Of a stretch of 64,000 nt of DNA, positions 24,593-33,908 are shown in pieces; position 1 is the stretch's first letter, and every line of letters begins with the position of its first letter. The notes below the pieces were generated by a model that worked only from the letters and a program-made list of their open reading frames with translations, searched no databases and was not told the origin of the DNA. A program made the position numbers and the translations under genes. The stretch comes from an uncultured Myxococcales bacterium (GTDB lineage: Bacteria > Myxococcota > Myxococcia > Myxococcales > Myxococcaceae): NCBI GenBank assembly GCA_937980205.1, contig CALJKW010000076.1:186001-250000 (forward strand). Reading direction: 5' to 3'.

Positions 24593-25675
24593 TCAGCGGA
24601 CGAGCACGTCGGGGCGCCGCCGCCCGTCCTTCTCGACCGTCGGCCACGACGGGTCCACCGTCACCGCCTCGAGCCCGCCGTCGCCGACCACGAACGTGTC
24701 TTCGATCTTCGCGCCGGGCAGCGAGGGGTTCCACGCCACGGCGTCGTTCGTCTGCAGCACGGTCGCGGTGCCCGGCCGCGCGACCACGTCACGCGAGAGG
24801 TACCCGCAGCTGCCGCCCTGGTGGTGCAGCCGCTCGGCGCCCGCGTGTCCGCGCGCCGCATACGCCTCGACGATCGCCGCGTAGACCGCGCCGAGCGTCA
24901 CGCCGGGCTTCGTCGCCGCGAGCGCCGCGCTCTCCACGAACGCGACGTCGTCGATGAGCCGGCGCTCTGCCGACGTCGGCGAGCGGAAGTAGACGAAGCG
25001 CGTGAAGTTCGCGAACAGGCCGTGCCGGCGCGCGCAGAACACCAGCATCGCGCGGGCTCCGAGCGCGTCGGCCGAGGCCGTCGTGTGCCGGTGCACCGGC
25101 AGCCGCCGCTCGTCTCCGACCAGCGTGAGGGCAGGGTGAATGCCGCGGCTCCACATCGCCTCTGCGCCCGCGCCGGCGAGCTCGAAGCCGGTCCAGTCGG
25201 GGCGCGCGGCCTTCAGCACCTGCGTCATCGCCTCCGCCGCGTCGCGACCCAGCGCGCGGTAGCGCTCGAGCTCTTCGGGCAAGAGCGAGCTGCGCGTGGC
25301 GACGAGCTCGGGCGGCAGCGGGACCTCGTTCGCGCTCGGGCGATCGCTCGCGACCGGGCCGGCGCTCCGCGTCTGCGCCACCCACCGCTCGCGCGCCGCC
25401 GGGTCGGCCCACGGCCCGGCCCAGACCTCGAGTCCCCGCGGCACCTCTTCCTGCTGCAGGCGCGCGGCTTCGATCTCGTCGGTCAGCACCCACGCCGCCT
25501 CCGAAGTCACCCAGACCTCCGCGACGCCGGTGTCCGTCGTGAGCAGCACGACGTTCGAGCCGCCGCACGTCGCCCACGAGAACCAGTCGGTGCCGCGCAG
25601 GCGCACGCCACCCAGGCCCGCGCGCGCGATGGCCGCGCGCACGGTGCTCAACTTCTTCGACAGCTCGGACGACAT
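24593..25675 (-). CDS. Creatinase-fold (M24-like) protein lacking metal ligands
   Basis: 360 residues from the ATG at 25675, chosen because the family start (LSKKLSTVRAAI) follows it; an upstream Met at 25720 is less likely. The N-terminal domain (about 1-145) and C-terminal pita-bread domain match Xaa-Pro peptidases of family M24. In the metal site, however, the first two Asp are replaced: the segment usually reading D-x-G...D-x-T-R is MLVFCARRHGLFANFTR (Cys and Asn), and the penultimate Glu is replaced by Asn in VAWNPSLPG. The His in RLHHQGG and the last Glu in KIEDTF remain. Creatinase itself works without metals, so this may be a metal-free hydrolase or a binding protein, not a peptidase. 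Confidence 0.75.
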   Translation of the reverse strand: MSSELSKKLSTVRAAIARAGLGGVRLRGTDWFSWATCGGSNVVLLTTDTGVAEVWVTSEAAWVLTDEIEAARLQQEEVPRGLEVWAGPWADPAARERWVAQTRSAGPVASDRPSANEVPLPPELVATRSSLLPEELERYRALGRDAAEAMTQVLKAARPDWTGFELAGAGAEAMWSRGIHPALTLVGDERRLPVHRHTTASADALGARAMLVFCARRHGLFANFTRFVYFRSPTSAERRLIDDVAFVESAALAATKPGVTLGAVYAAIVEAYAARGHAGAERLHHQGGSCGYLSRDVVARPGTATVLQTNDAVAWNPSLPGAKIEDTFVVGDGGLEAVTVDPSWPTVEKDGRRRPDVLVR

Positions 25676-25847
25676 GGCGAGCACCGCATGCGGGGTCAAC
25701 ACCGCCCGCGCGCCAGGCATTCACGCTCTTTACGGAGCATCCGTGCTCCACCGTCTCTGACAGCCGAGGCGCGGCAGGGTGCTCGCAAGGCCGCGATTTG
25801 CCGTCGCGCGGGGTTGGATCGCGTGCTGCATTGCGCCGTCACCGAAG

Positions 25848-26282
25848 ATGCGCGAGTTCATCGCCCCGCTGCCGCTGCTGGCCGTCGCCCTGCTCGCGGT
25901 GAACGACCACGTGCTCAAGGCGGCGTTCCACAACACCGTCACCGGGAAGCTCTCGGACTTCGCCGGCTGCTTCTTCCTGCCGCTCTACGTCTCGGCGCTG
26001 CTCTCGCTGGTGCCGCGCCTGCCGCTGCGCGCGCGGCTGTACGCGGGAGCCGCCGTCACCACCGTGCTCTTCGTCTCGACCAGCGTGTCTCGCGCCGCCG
26101 CCGACGCGGTGTGCCGCTGGCTGTCCGTGCTCGCCGCCCCCCTCGGGTACACGCACCTGCGCATCGCGGCGGACCCGACCGATCTCATCGCTCTTCCGCT
26201 CGTCGCGCTGGCCGTCGCGTACGGGCTGTCTCGTCATCGTCTCCAGGAGAATCCATGCGCCAGCTCGCCTCAGCCGTCGTGA
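25848..26282 (+). CDS. Multi-spanning membrane protein of unknown function
   Basis: 144 residues from the ATG at 25848 (an upstream in-frame TTG/ATG would add residues with no membrane character). Four hydrophobic helices are visible: around FIAPLPLLAVALLAV, FFLPLYVSALLSLVP, LYAGAAVTTVLFVST and TDLIALPLVALAVAYGL. Short polar loops contain DHVLKAAFHNTVTGKLSDFAGC. I do not recognise the family. The last 28 bases overlap the next gene, so the two are probably made together. Confidence 0.65.
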   Translation: MREFIAPLPLLAVALLAVNDHVLKAAFHNTVTGKLSDFAGCFFLPLYVSALLSLVPRLPLRARLYAGAAVTTVLFVSTSVSRAAADAVCRWLSVLAAPLGYTHLRIAADPTDLIALPLVALAVAYGLSRHRLQENPCASSPQPS

Positions 26283-26650
26283 TCGCCGTCACCGCCTATT
26301 TCCTCATCGCCACGTCGCAGGCCCCGTGTCGCTCGTCCGCCGAGACGGTCTCCGTGACCTCGCGCACCACGTGCGGCCCCGACACGCTCGTGACCGTCTC
26401 CGTCGATACGAGCTGCAGGGTGACGGTGACTCCCGCGGGCTCGGGTCTGCCGGCCAGCGGCATGGTGGGCCGCGACATGACGCCGCTGCGGCAGCAGAAC
26501 GTCTACCTCTCGCAGGTCGACTCGGATGCCGGCACGTCGGTCAGCTGCACGCTCGACGCGAACGATGCCGGAACCGGCTGGGACGTGACGTGCACGAGCT
26601 GCAGCGATGCGGACGGCGGCTGCGTCTGCAGCGGCACCGTCGGCCCCTGA
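26255..26650 (+). CDS. Small secreted Cys-rich protein
   Basis: 131 residues. MRQLASAVVIAVTAYFLIAT is a signal peptide or anchor, followed by a mature part with eight Cys, the last five close together (VTCTSCSDADGGCVCSGTVGP). No strong lipobox. The start overlaps the upstream membrane protein gene by 28 bases, with a weak ribosome-binding site (AGGAGA at 26246). No homologue recognised; the pairing with the membrane protein is its main clue. Confidence 0.6.
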   Translation: MRQLASAVVIAVTAYFLIATSQAPCRSSAETVSVTSRTTCGPDTLVTVSVDTSCRVTVTPAGSGLPASGMVGRDMTPLRQQNVYLSQVDSDAGTSVSCTLDANDAGTGWDVTCTSCSDADGGCVCSGTVGP

Positions 26651-26663
26651 CCATCCGGCGTCG

Positions 26664-28301
26664 TCACGTCTTCAGGAAACCGGCGGACCACAGCGCTTCG
26701 ATCGCCTCGGCCTTCGGCCCTTTGAGCTTCGCGCGCCCCGCATCCACCGTCGTCGGCTTCGCGAACACGTCGAGCGCCGCGAGCAGGGCGCTCGCCTCGG
26801 CTCCGACCTGAACGTTCGGATCCTCGAACCCCTTCAGCCCGGGAGCACACGCGAGCCCCGCTCCGTCGCGCGAGCGCAGCACCGTGAGCTCCTCGCCGCG
26901 CAGCTTCACCGGCACCCGCCAGTCGCCGAGCCACGCGCCGAGCGTCGTCTCGGCTCGCGAGGCCACGGCGCTCGCCAGCTTCGTCCGCGGGCCGAGCACG
27001 GCCTGCGGCTTCCGGATCCGCTCCCAGACCCTCTCGAACGTGCGCTGCACCGACGCCTCCACGCGCACGTCGCGGAACCGAATCATCGGGAACTCGCCGG
27101 AGCTCAGGTGCCCGCGCTGCTCGAAGAACCGCACGAACGACTCGAACGAGCTCGCGTCGCTCACCATGCCGAAGCGCGAGGCGTGCTGCGTCACCAGCGC
27201 TCCGGGCTGAGACTCGAGGCGCTGGCAGCCGACGTCGCAGCCCCTCTCGAGCAGCTTCTCCACGAGCGGCAGCTCTTCGCTCAGCGCGCGCTCGGACGTG
27301 TGCGGCAGCCCGGCGATGCCGCAGACCTCGAGCGTCAGGTTCGGAAAGGCGCGGCAGGCGTCGACCGCCTCCATCAGCTCGGCGTCCGTCGGGCAGGGCT
27401 TGAGCAGCCCGCGCTCGATGAGCTCCAGCCGCTGGCTCTCACTGAAGCAGCCGACGTCGAGCACGAGGTACACCCGCCCGAACGTCGACGCGAGCGCCTC
27501 GATGAGCGAGCGCGGCGGCACGCCCCACAGGAAGTACGTCGTCGCGTGCCGCTTGAGATCGAACCCGGCCCACGCACGGCCGAGGAACTCGGCGGTGCCG
27601 CCGGCGAAGTCGTAGCGGAGCTGCCAGCTGCGCCCGGTGATCTCCTGGTGGTCGCGCGCGACGGCCTCGACCGGCCGGAGGAACGACGTCGGCCGGCCGA
27701 ACGACGCCTGCTCGAGCCCGCGCGTGCCGCCGCAGTACACGCAGTTCTCGCTGCAGCCCTTGCCCGGCTGCACCCAGCCGGAGAACGAGCTCGCGTCGAG
27801 CCCGCTCAGGAACACGTCGTCGAAGTGCGAGTAGAAGACCTCGCTGCTCGACACGCTCTGCACGTAGCGCAGCGGCGCGCGCCGCTTCCCGCGCACCAGG
27901 TTCGGCACGTCGGCGTCGCCGCGGCACAGGCCGAGCAGCGGCACCTCTCCGTCTCCGAGCACGATGTCGTCGAAGACGCCCGTCTGAGACAGCTCGCGCC
28001 AGAACCACGACGCGCTGTTGCCGCCCGCCACGATGCGCACCGACGGGTCGATGCGGCGAACCACGCGCGCCATCATCAGCCCGCGCGAGAGGTGGTTGAA
28101 CCACTTGAGCGAGATGCCGACGACCGACGGCTTGAGGTGCGCGAGCAGCGCCTTGAGCGAGCGGCGCACGTCCCCTTCCGTCTCGTCGTCGTCCCACAGG
28201 CGCACGTACGCCTCGACGCCGTGCCGGCGGAGGAACCCGGCGAGGTACAGGATGCCGCAGGTCGCCTCGTCCTGGCCGGCGCCGACGAGCAACACCTTCA
28301 T
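26664..28301 (-). CDS. Radical SAM enzyme with N-terminal B12-binding domain
   Basis: 545 residues. Residues 1-130 look like a cobalamin-binding Rossmann fold (MKVLLVGAGQDEATCGILYL, LKPSVVGISLKWFNH, RIVAGGNSAS, DIVLGDGEVP) without the DxHxxG base-off motif. The radical SAM core follows with Cys183, Cys187 and Cys190 in CSENCVYCGG, then SAM-contact segments (YDFAGGTAEF, EVCGIAGLPHTS). The class resembles B12-dependent radical SAM methylases and oxidoreductases of natural-product and lipid pathways; the substrate cannot be inferred. Its ATG overlaps the stop of the crotonase gene by 4 bases. Good candidate for a two-step pathway with that enzyme. Confidence 0.85.
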   Translation of the reverse strand: MKVLLVGAGQDEATCGILYLAGFLRRHGVEAYVRLWDDDETEGDVRRSLKALLAHLKPSVVGISLKWFNHLSRGLMMARVVRRIDPSVRIVAGGNSASWFWRELSQTGVFDDIVLGDGEVPLLGLCRGDADVPNLVRGKRRAPLRYVQSVSSSEVFYSHFDDVFLSGLDASSFSGWVQPGKGCSENCVYCGGTRGLEQASFGRPTSFLRPVEAVARDHQEITGRSWQLRYDFAGGTAEFLGRAWAGFDLKRHATTYFLWGVPPRSLIEALASTFGRVYLVLDVGCFSESQRLELIERGLLKPCPTDAELMEAVDACRAFPNLTLEVCGIAGLPHTSERALSEELPLVEKLLERGCDVGCQRLESQPGALVTQHASRFGMVSDASSFESFVRFFEQRGHLSSGEFPMIRFRDVRVEASVQRTFERVWERIRKPQAVLGPRTKLASAVASRAETTLGAWLGDWRVPVKLRGEELTVLRSRDGAGLACAPGLKGFEDPNVQVGAEASALLAALDVFAKPTTVDAGRAKLKGPKAEAIEALWSAGFLKT

Positions 28302-29053
28302 TTCTTCTGAAGCCTCTCGACCGTGGCCTCGAGCAGCACGCGCGCGTCGGGGCTGAACCACGAGTCGAGCCACGCCTCGCGCTCGTTCACCGCGTTGCGC
28401 GTGATGGCCTCGAGCACGGGCCTCAAGAGCCCCTGCTTGATCTGCCCGTACGCGACCGGCGCCCGGCCGAGCTGCTGCGCCCGCGCGAGGCACACCGCCT
28501 CGAGCTCCGCCGCCGGCACCACCGCGTCGACGAGCCCGAGCTGCTTCGCCTCTTCCACGCCGAACAGCCGGCCCTCGTAGGCGACCGGCAGCAGCGACGA
28601 CGCCGGCAGCCGCTGGCGCAGCGGCTCGATGACCAGCGACGGCAGGCCGATGCCGAGCTGCACCTCGTTGAGGCCCAGCCGGGCGGTGCCCAGCGCCGCG
28701 ATCCGCACGTCACACATCAGCGCCAGAACGCACCCACCGGCGATCGCATGCCCGTTGATGCACGCCACCACCGCGCGGGGGTGGGTCAGCACGCGCTGCA
28801 TCGCCCGCTCGAAGCTCGCGATGAAGTCGCGCATCGCCGGCCGGTCGAGCGAGATGAGGTCGGGTAGGGCGAGGCCGGCGCTGAACGCATTCCCGTCGCC
28901 GGTCACCACCACCGCACGCACATCTTTACGGGCGCCCACGTCGGCGAACGCCGCCTCGAGGTCCTTGAGCAGCGCCGCGGACATCGCGTTCGCCCGGCCG
29001 CCGCGGACCCGGACCACCGCCACGCTCTCTCTCGTCTCGATGTCGACGGGCAC
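28298..29053 (-). CDS. Enoyl-CoA hydratase/isomerase family protein
   Basis: 251 residues from a GTG at 29053, the usual length of a crotonase. The open frame extends upstream to 29170, but that part runs through a palindromic repeat (29066-29156) and is not expected to be coding. Oxyanion-hole segments are visible: NAFSAGLALPDL and INGHAIAGGCVLALMCDVRIA. At the first catalytic site the segment LGLNEVQLGIGLP keeps a Glu; the second Glu seen in classical hydratases is not evident, so isomerase, hydrolase or another acyl-CoA reaction is possible. Translationally coupled to the radical SAM gene downstream (ATGA overlap). Confidence 0.85.
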   Translation of the reverse strand: MPVDIETRESVAVVRVRGGRANAMSAALLKDLEAAFADVGARKDVRAVVVTGDGNAFSAGLALPDLISLDRPAMRDFIASFERAMQRVLTHPRAVVACINGHAIAGGCVLALMCDVRIAALGTARLGLNEVQLGIGLPSLVIEPLRQRLPASSLLPVAYEGRLFGVEEAKQLGLVDAVVPAAELEAVCLARAQQLGRAPVAYGQIKQGLLRPVLEAITRNAVNEREAWLDSWFSPDARVLLEATVERLQKK

Positions 29054-29065
29054 GGCGGCGACCCT

Positions 29066-29156
29066 AGCCGAAATGGGGACGGGCATCTTTTCCCGCCCGT
29101 GGCAGCGCTGCTCCAACGCACCGCCTCGGGAAAAGCAGCCTGTCCCCATTTCGGCC
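29066..29156. repeat. REP-like palindromic element
   Basis: Imperfect 30-base inverted repeat: the arm at 29066-29095 and the reverse complement of 29127-29156 agree at about 26 of 30 positions, with a 31-base loop. Arm ends read GCCGAAATGGGGAC. The core AAATGGGGAC/GTCCCCATTT resembles widespread REP elements moved by REP-associated tyrosine transposases (recalled, not searched). A shorter relative with the same core is at 58646. It lies in the intergenic region between the divergent crotonase and NtrC genes. Confidence 0.7.
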
Positions 29157-29238
29157 GGGTCGGAGCGCACCGCGCGAGGGTCAAGAGTGACCCTCGACCC
29201 CGGGCGTGCAACCCCGCGAGATCTGCCCGCTGGGTCAG

Positions 29239-29254
29239 TGGAGCCCCCCTTGCA
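29239..29254 (+). promoter_or_regulatory. Candidate sigma54 promoter
   Basis: TGGAGCCCCCCTTGCA has GG and GC at the -24/-12 spacing (10 bases between) and the TTGCA box typical of sigma54 promoters. It ends 15 bases before the ATG of an NtrC-type regulator gene, so the leader would be only a few bases long and autoregulation is plausible. The -24 part is incomplete (TGGAG rather than TGGCA). Confidence 0.35.
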
Positions 29255-29268
29255 CTGGGCGCCCCCCC

Positions 29269-30771
<1,503 letters not shown>

Positions 30772-30865
30772 GGTGATTTTGACCCTGGGGCTGCCCGTGA
30801 CCCCGGCCGCTGATCGCGAAATCGCAGACCTGAAGACGGCAGACCGCTTGCTCAAGGAAGCCGTC

Positions 30866-31597
30866 ATGGGAGCGAAAAAGCTGAGGCTGGTCACCGACAC
30901 CATCGAGCTCGACGCACCGCAGGCCGGGCTCGAGAAGACGCTGTCCGGAATCGCCGATGACCTGCAGCAGGTCGGGCGGGTGCGGCGCGACGTGAAGAGC
31001 TGGGCGCTCTACGGCGCCGCGGTCAGCTCGCTGATCACCGTCACCGCCATCGCGCTCCTGTTCTACGCGTTCATGCCGGGCGCTCCGCCGCCGGCGATCG
31101 TGATTCAGCCCGCGCCGGTCGCGGTCGTCGTCTCGCCGCCGGCGGCGGCCACTGCAGCGCAGGTGAAGCCCGCGGCCGCGCCCCAGGTGAAGAAGACCGA
31201 GGAGCCCGTCCAGCCGGTGAGCGAGATCGACCTCGCGGTGCGCCGCGCGTTCAGCGCGCTGTGGAGCAGCCGCCCGAAGATGGCGCTGCTCGAGACCGAG
31301 GCGGTGCTCGCGGCCGAGCCGAACCACGTCGACGCGCTCGTCGCCCAGGCGTTCGCGCTGTACGACCTGCGCCGCGACAAGGCGGCGCGCGCCGCGGTGA
31401 AGAAGGCGCTCAAGCTGAACCCGAAGCACCCGCTCGCGCACGTGCTGCGCGGCACGATGGCGCAGGTCGACCACGACGTCGGCTCGGCCCTCGCGCACTA
31501 CGACAAGTACCTCAAGGCGCGCCCCAAGAGCCGCCTCGCGCCCGAGCTGCAGGCGGTCGCGAAGAACCTCTCTCCCGACCTCCCCGAAGCGAAGTGA
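30866..31597 (+). CDS. Membrane-anchored TPR-like protein
   Basis: 243 residues from the ATG at 30866, which has AAGGAAG five bases upstream; an open frame extends back into the end of the regulator gene but without a good start. A cytoplasmic segment (about 1-45, KTLSGIADDLQQVGRVRRDVKS) precedes one membrane helix (about 48-72), then a Pro/Ala/Val spacer and C-terminal helical repeats of TPR type (AVLAAEPNHVDALVAQAFALYDL, LKLNPKHPLAHVLRG). The periplasmic TPR part would bind a partner. Its place between the NtrC regulator and the receiver gene suggests a role in this signalling unit. Confidence 0.75.
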   Translation: MGAKKLRLVTDTIELDAPQAGLEKTLSGIADDLQQVGRVRRDVKSWALYGAAVSSLITVTAIALLFYAFMPGAPPPAIVIQPAPVAVVVSPPAAATAAQVKPAAAPQVKKTEEPVQPVSEIDLAVRRAFSALWSSRPKMALLETEAVLAAEPNHVDALVAQAFALYDLRRDKAARAAVKKALKLNPKHPLAHVLRGTMAQVDHDVGSALAHYDKYLKARPKSRLAPELQAVAKNLSPDLPEAK

Positions 31598-31612
31598 AAG
31601 GCGAAAGCGAAC

Positions 31613-32146
31613 ATGACCACCGACAAGTCCCGACCGACCTCCAACGGCCGCCGCATACTCGTCGTCGATGACGAAGAAGGCGTGACGTCGGCGCTCCGCC
31701 GGTCGCTTCGCCGCGACGGCTACGAGATCGCGACCTGCAATGATCCGAAGGAAGCGCTCGTGCGGCTCAAGACCGAGACGTACGACATGTTGATCTCCGA
31801 TCACCTGATGCCCGGCATGACCGGCACCGAGCTGGTGAAGATCTGCCGCGATCGCTACCCCGACATGATGCGGCTGATGTTGACCGGCCAGCCCGACACG
31901 CAGATGGTCATCAAGGCCATCAACGAGGGCGAGGTGTACCGCTTCATCACCAAGCCGTGGGACGACCTCGAGCTGAAGGTGACGTTGTGGTCGGCGTTCG
32001 AGCAGCTCGACCTGATGCGCGAGAACCGCCGGCTGCTCACCCTGGTTCGCCAACAGCAGAGCCTCATCGACAAGCTCGAGCGCGACAACCCCGGCATCAG
32101 CACCGTACCTCGCGACGAGACCGGCGCGATCCTGCTCGACGTTTGA
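31613..32146 (+). CDS. Single-domain receiver protein with coiled-coil tail
   Basis: 177 residues. Receiver domain residues D19/D20, phospho-acceptor D63 in LISDHLMPG, T91 and K114 in FITKPWDD are all present; the FITKPW form is common in RpfG- and kinase-associated receivers. A short coiled coil (about 120-160, LDLMRENRRLLTLVRQQQSLIDKL) follows, with no output domain. It is 18 bases upstream of the histidine kinase gene and is probably its direct phosphate acceptor or adaptor. Confidence 0.9.
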   Translation: MTTDKSRPTSNGRRILVVDDEEGVTSALRRSLRRDGYEIATCNDPKEALVRLKTETYDMLISDHLMPGMTGTELVKICRDRYPDMMRLMLTGQPDTQMVIKAINEGEVYRFITKPWDDLELKVTLWSAFEQLDLMRENRRLLTLVRQQQSLIDKLERDNPGISTVPRDETGAILLDV

Positions 32147-32163
32147 AAAGAGGCACACTCCCG

Positions 32164-33834
32164 ATGGTTGCCTCAGCGGATCAACGCCTGCAGTTCGCGG
32201 CTTCGCTCGCCGCGGAGATGGGCCTGCCCGGAGTGAAGCGCGCGGCGGCCGAGGGCCTCAGCGCGCTGCTCGAAGCCGACGGCGCGACGGTCTTCGTCTA
32301 CGACGCCGCGCGCAAGAAGCTCGTGTTCGACGCCGTCAGCGGCGCCGCGCGCGAGGTGCTTCAAGAAGCCGAGCTCGCCGAGGGTGAGGGCATCGCCGGC
32401 CACGTCGCCGCGACGCGCCAGAGCGTGCTGCGGGCGAACGCGAAAGACTGCCCGCTCATCGATCGTTCGTTCGACGCGCGCACGGGCTTTCAGACCCACT
32501 CGCTCGTCGCGGTGGCCCTCGTCGTCGCGGACGAGCTCGTCGGGGTGGTCGAGGCCGTGCGCGGCGTGCAGCGCCCCGTGTTCACCCAGACCGACCTGCA
32601 CGCGCTCGAGCAGCTCGCCCCGTTCGTCGGAGCGGCCGTGCAGCACGCCCGCCTCCACGCCACGCAGAAGCGCAGCAACGCCGAGCTCGAGCGTCGCGTC
32701 GCCGAGCGCACGTCGATGATCGCCCGCGCGAAGCAGGAGTGGGAGCGCACCTTCGACGCCATTCGCGACCCCATCGCGCTGCAGGAAGGCTTCGTCATCC
32801 GCCGCGCGAACCTCGAGTACGCGCGGCGCGCCGGCATGCCGATTCAGCAGATCATCGGCAAGCGGTGCCACGAGGTGCTGGCGGGCCGGAAGGACCCGTG
32901 CGTCGGCTGCCCGCTGCAGTCGAGCTCGATGAAGGCGACCGACATCATGGCCCAGGGCCAGCGCCTGCAGGCCAGCGCCTTCCCGATGTCGTTCGAGGAG
33001 AAGGGCTGGAGCGCGGTCTTGAGCTACCGCGACGTCACCGAGCAGCGCGCCCTCGAAGAGCGCCTCAAGGAGACCGAGCGCCTGGTCAGCATCGGCCAGC
33101 TCGCCAGCGGCGCGGCGCACGAGATCAACAACCCGCTCGCGTTCCTGATGTCGAACGTCGTCACCCTGCGTGACGAGGTCGCGGACACGCGCGACGCCAT
33201 CGCGAAGGCGAAGAGCCCGGAGGACGCCGACGAGTGGGTCGAGATGCTCGACGACACCCTCGCCGGAGCCCGCCGCATCGCCGACATCGTCCGCCACCTG
33301 CAGGTGCTCGCGAGCCCCGGCGTCGTGGCGCGCGAGCGCGCGCTGGTGAACGACATCATCCACCGCGCGGTCAGCGCCGTCGTCGGGCCCAAGAGCCGCG
33401 TGAAGCTCGACCTGCAGTCGCAGCTGACGCTCGAGACGACGCCCTCGCGCCTGCAGCAGGCGTTCGAGCACGTGGTGCGCAACGCGCGCCAGGCCGTCGA
33501 AGACGAGGCGGCGATCACCATCACGAGCCGCGACGACGGCGGCGACGTCGTCGTGAGGGTGCACGACGAAGGTGTGGGAATCCCCGACGACGTGCTGCCG
33601 CACGTGTTCGAGCCGTTCTTCACCACGCGCAGCGTCGGCAAGGGCACCGGCCTCGGCCTCACCGCGACGTGGGGCATCGTGCAGCAGGCGGGCGGCCGCG
33701 TGACGATCGCGTCGACGCAGGGGAAGGGCACGACCCTCGAGATCCGCCTGCCGCAGGTGAGCCCGCTCACGGCCAGCGTCGCGCCGAAGGTCGGCCGGTA
33801 CGCGAGCCGCGGCGAGTCGGTTCTCACCCAGTAG
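32164..33834 (+). CDS. Cytoplasmic GAF-PAS histidine kinase
   Basis: 556 residues from the ATG at 32164. Order: GAF domain (about 15-165), coiled coil, PAS domain (about 190-290), HisKA with the phospho-acceptor His319 in GAAHEINNPLAF, and HATPase (N-box NARQAVEDEA, G1 DEGVGIPDD, G2 GKGTGLGLTA). There is no membrane segment, so it senses an internal signal. The PAS domain holds C235, C246 and C249 (CHEVLAGRKDPCVGC), a cluster seen in a subset of PAS kinases and possibly redox- or metal-sensitive. Stop at 33834 is followed by a GC-only hairpin. Confidence 0.95.
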   Translation: MVASADQRLQFAASLAAEMGLPGVKRAAAEGLSALLEADGATVFVYDAARKKLVFDAVSGAAREVLQEAELAEGEGIAGHVAATRQSVLRANAKDCPLIDRSFDARTGFQTHSLVAVALVVADELVGVVEAVRGVQRPVFTQTDLHALEQLAPFVGAAVQHARLHATQKRSNAELERRVAERTSMIARAKQEWERTFDAIRDPIALQEGFVIRRANLEYARRAGMPIQQIIGKRCHEVLAGRKDPCVGCPLQSSSMKATDIMAQGQRLQASAFPMSFEEKGWSAVLSYRDVTEQRALEERLKETERLVSIGQLASGAAHEINNPLAFLMSNVVTLRDEVADTRDAIAKAKSPEDADEWVEMLDDTLAGARRIADIVRHLQVLASPGVVARERALVNDIIHRAVSAVVGPKSRVKLDLQSQLTLETTPSRLQQAFEHVVRNARQAVEDEAAITITSRDDGGDVVVRVHDEGVGIPDDVLPHVFEPFFTTRSVGKGTGLGLTATWGIVQQAGGRVTIASTQGKGTTLEIRLPQVSPLTASVAPKVGRYASRGESVLTQ

Positions 33835-33848
33835 CTCCGCCGACCCGG

Positions 33849-33864
33849 CCCCCGGCGCCGGGGG
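33849..33864 (+). terminator. GC-rich hairpin after the signalling genes
   Basis: CCCCCGG-CG-CCGGGGG is a perfect palindrome 15 bases past the stop of the histidine kinase gene. It has no T-tract, so it may only stabilise the 3' end or aid Rho-dependent ending. Confidence 0.3.
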
Positions 33865-33908
33865 ACGCGAGGTTGCGGCGGGCACGACCGCTGCTCTGCA
33901 GCGAGGGC

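Noticed and set aside
25734..25749. Small hairpin GGAGCA/TGCTCC upstream of the M24-like gene
   Set aside because: Short stem, no T-tract and no clear position relative to a transcript; chance is likely in such DNA.
28298..29170. Longer crotonase starting at 29170
   Set aside because: The extra 39 residues are encoded by a palindromic repeat; the GTG at 29053 gives the usual family length.
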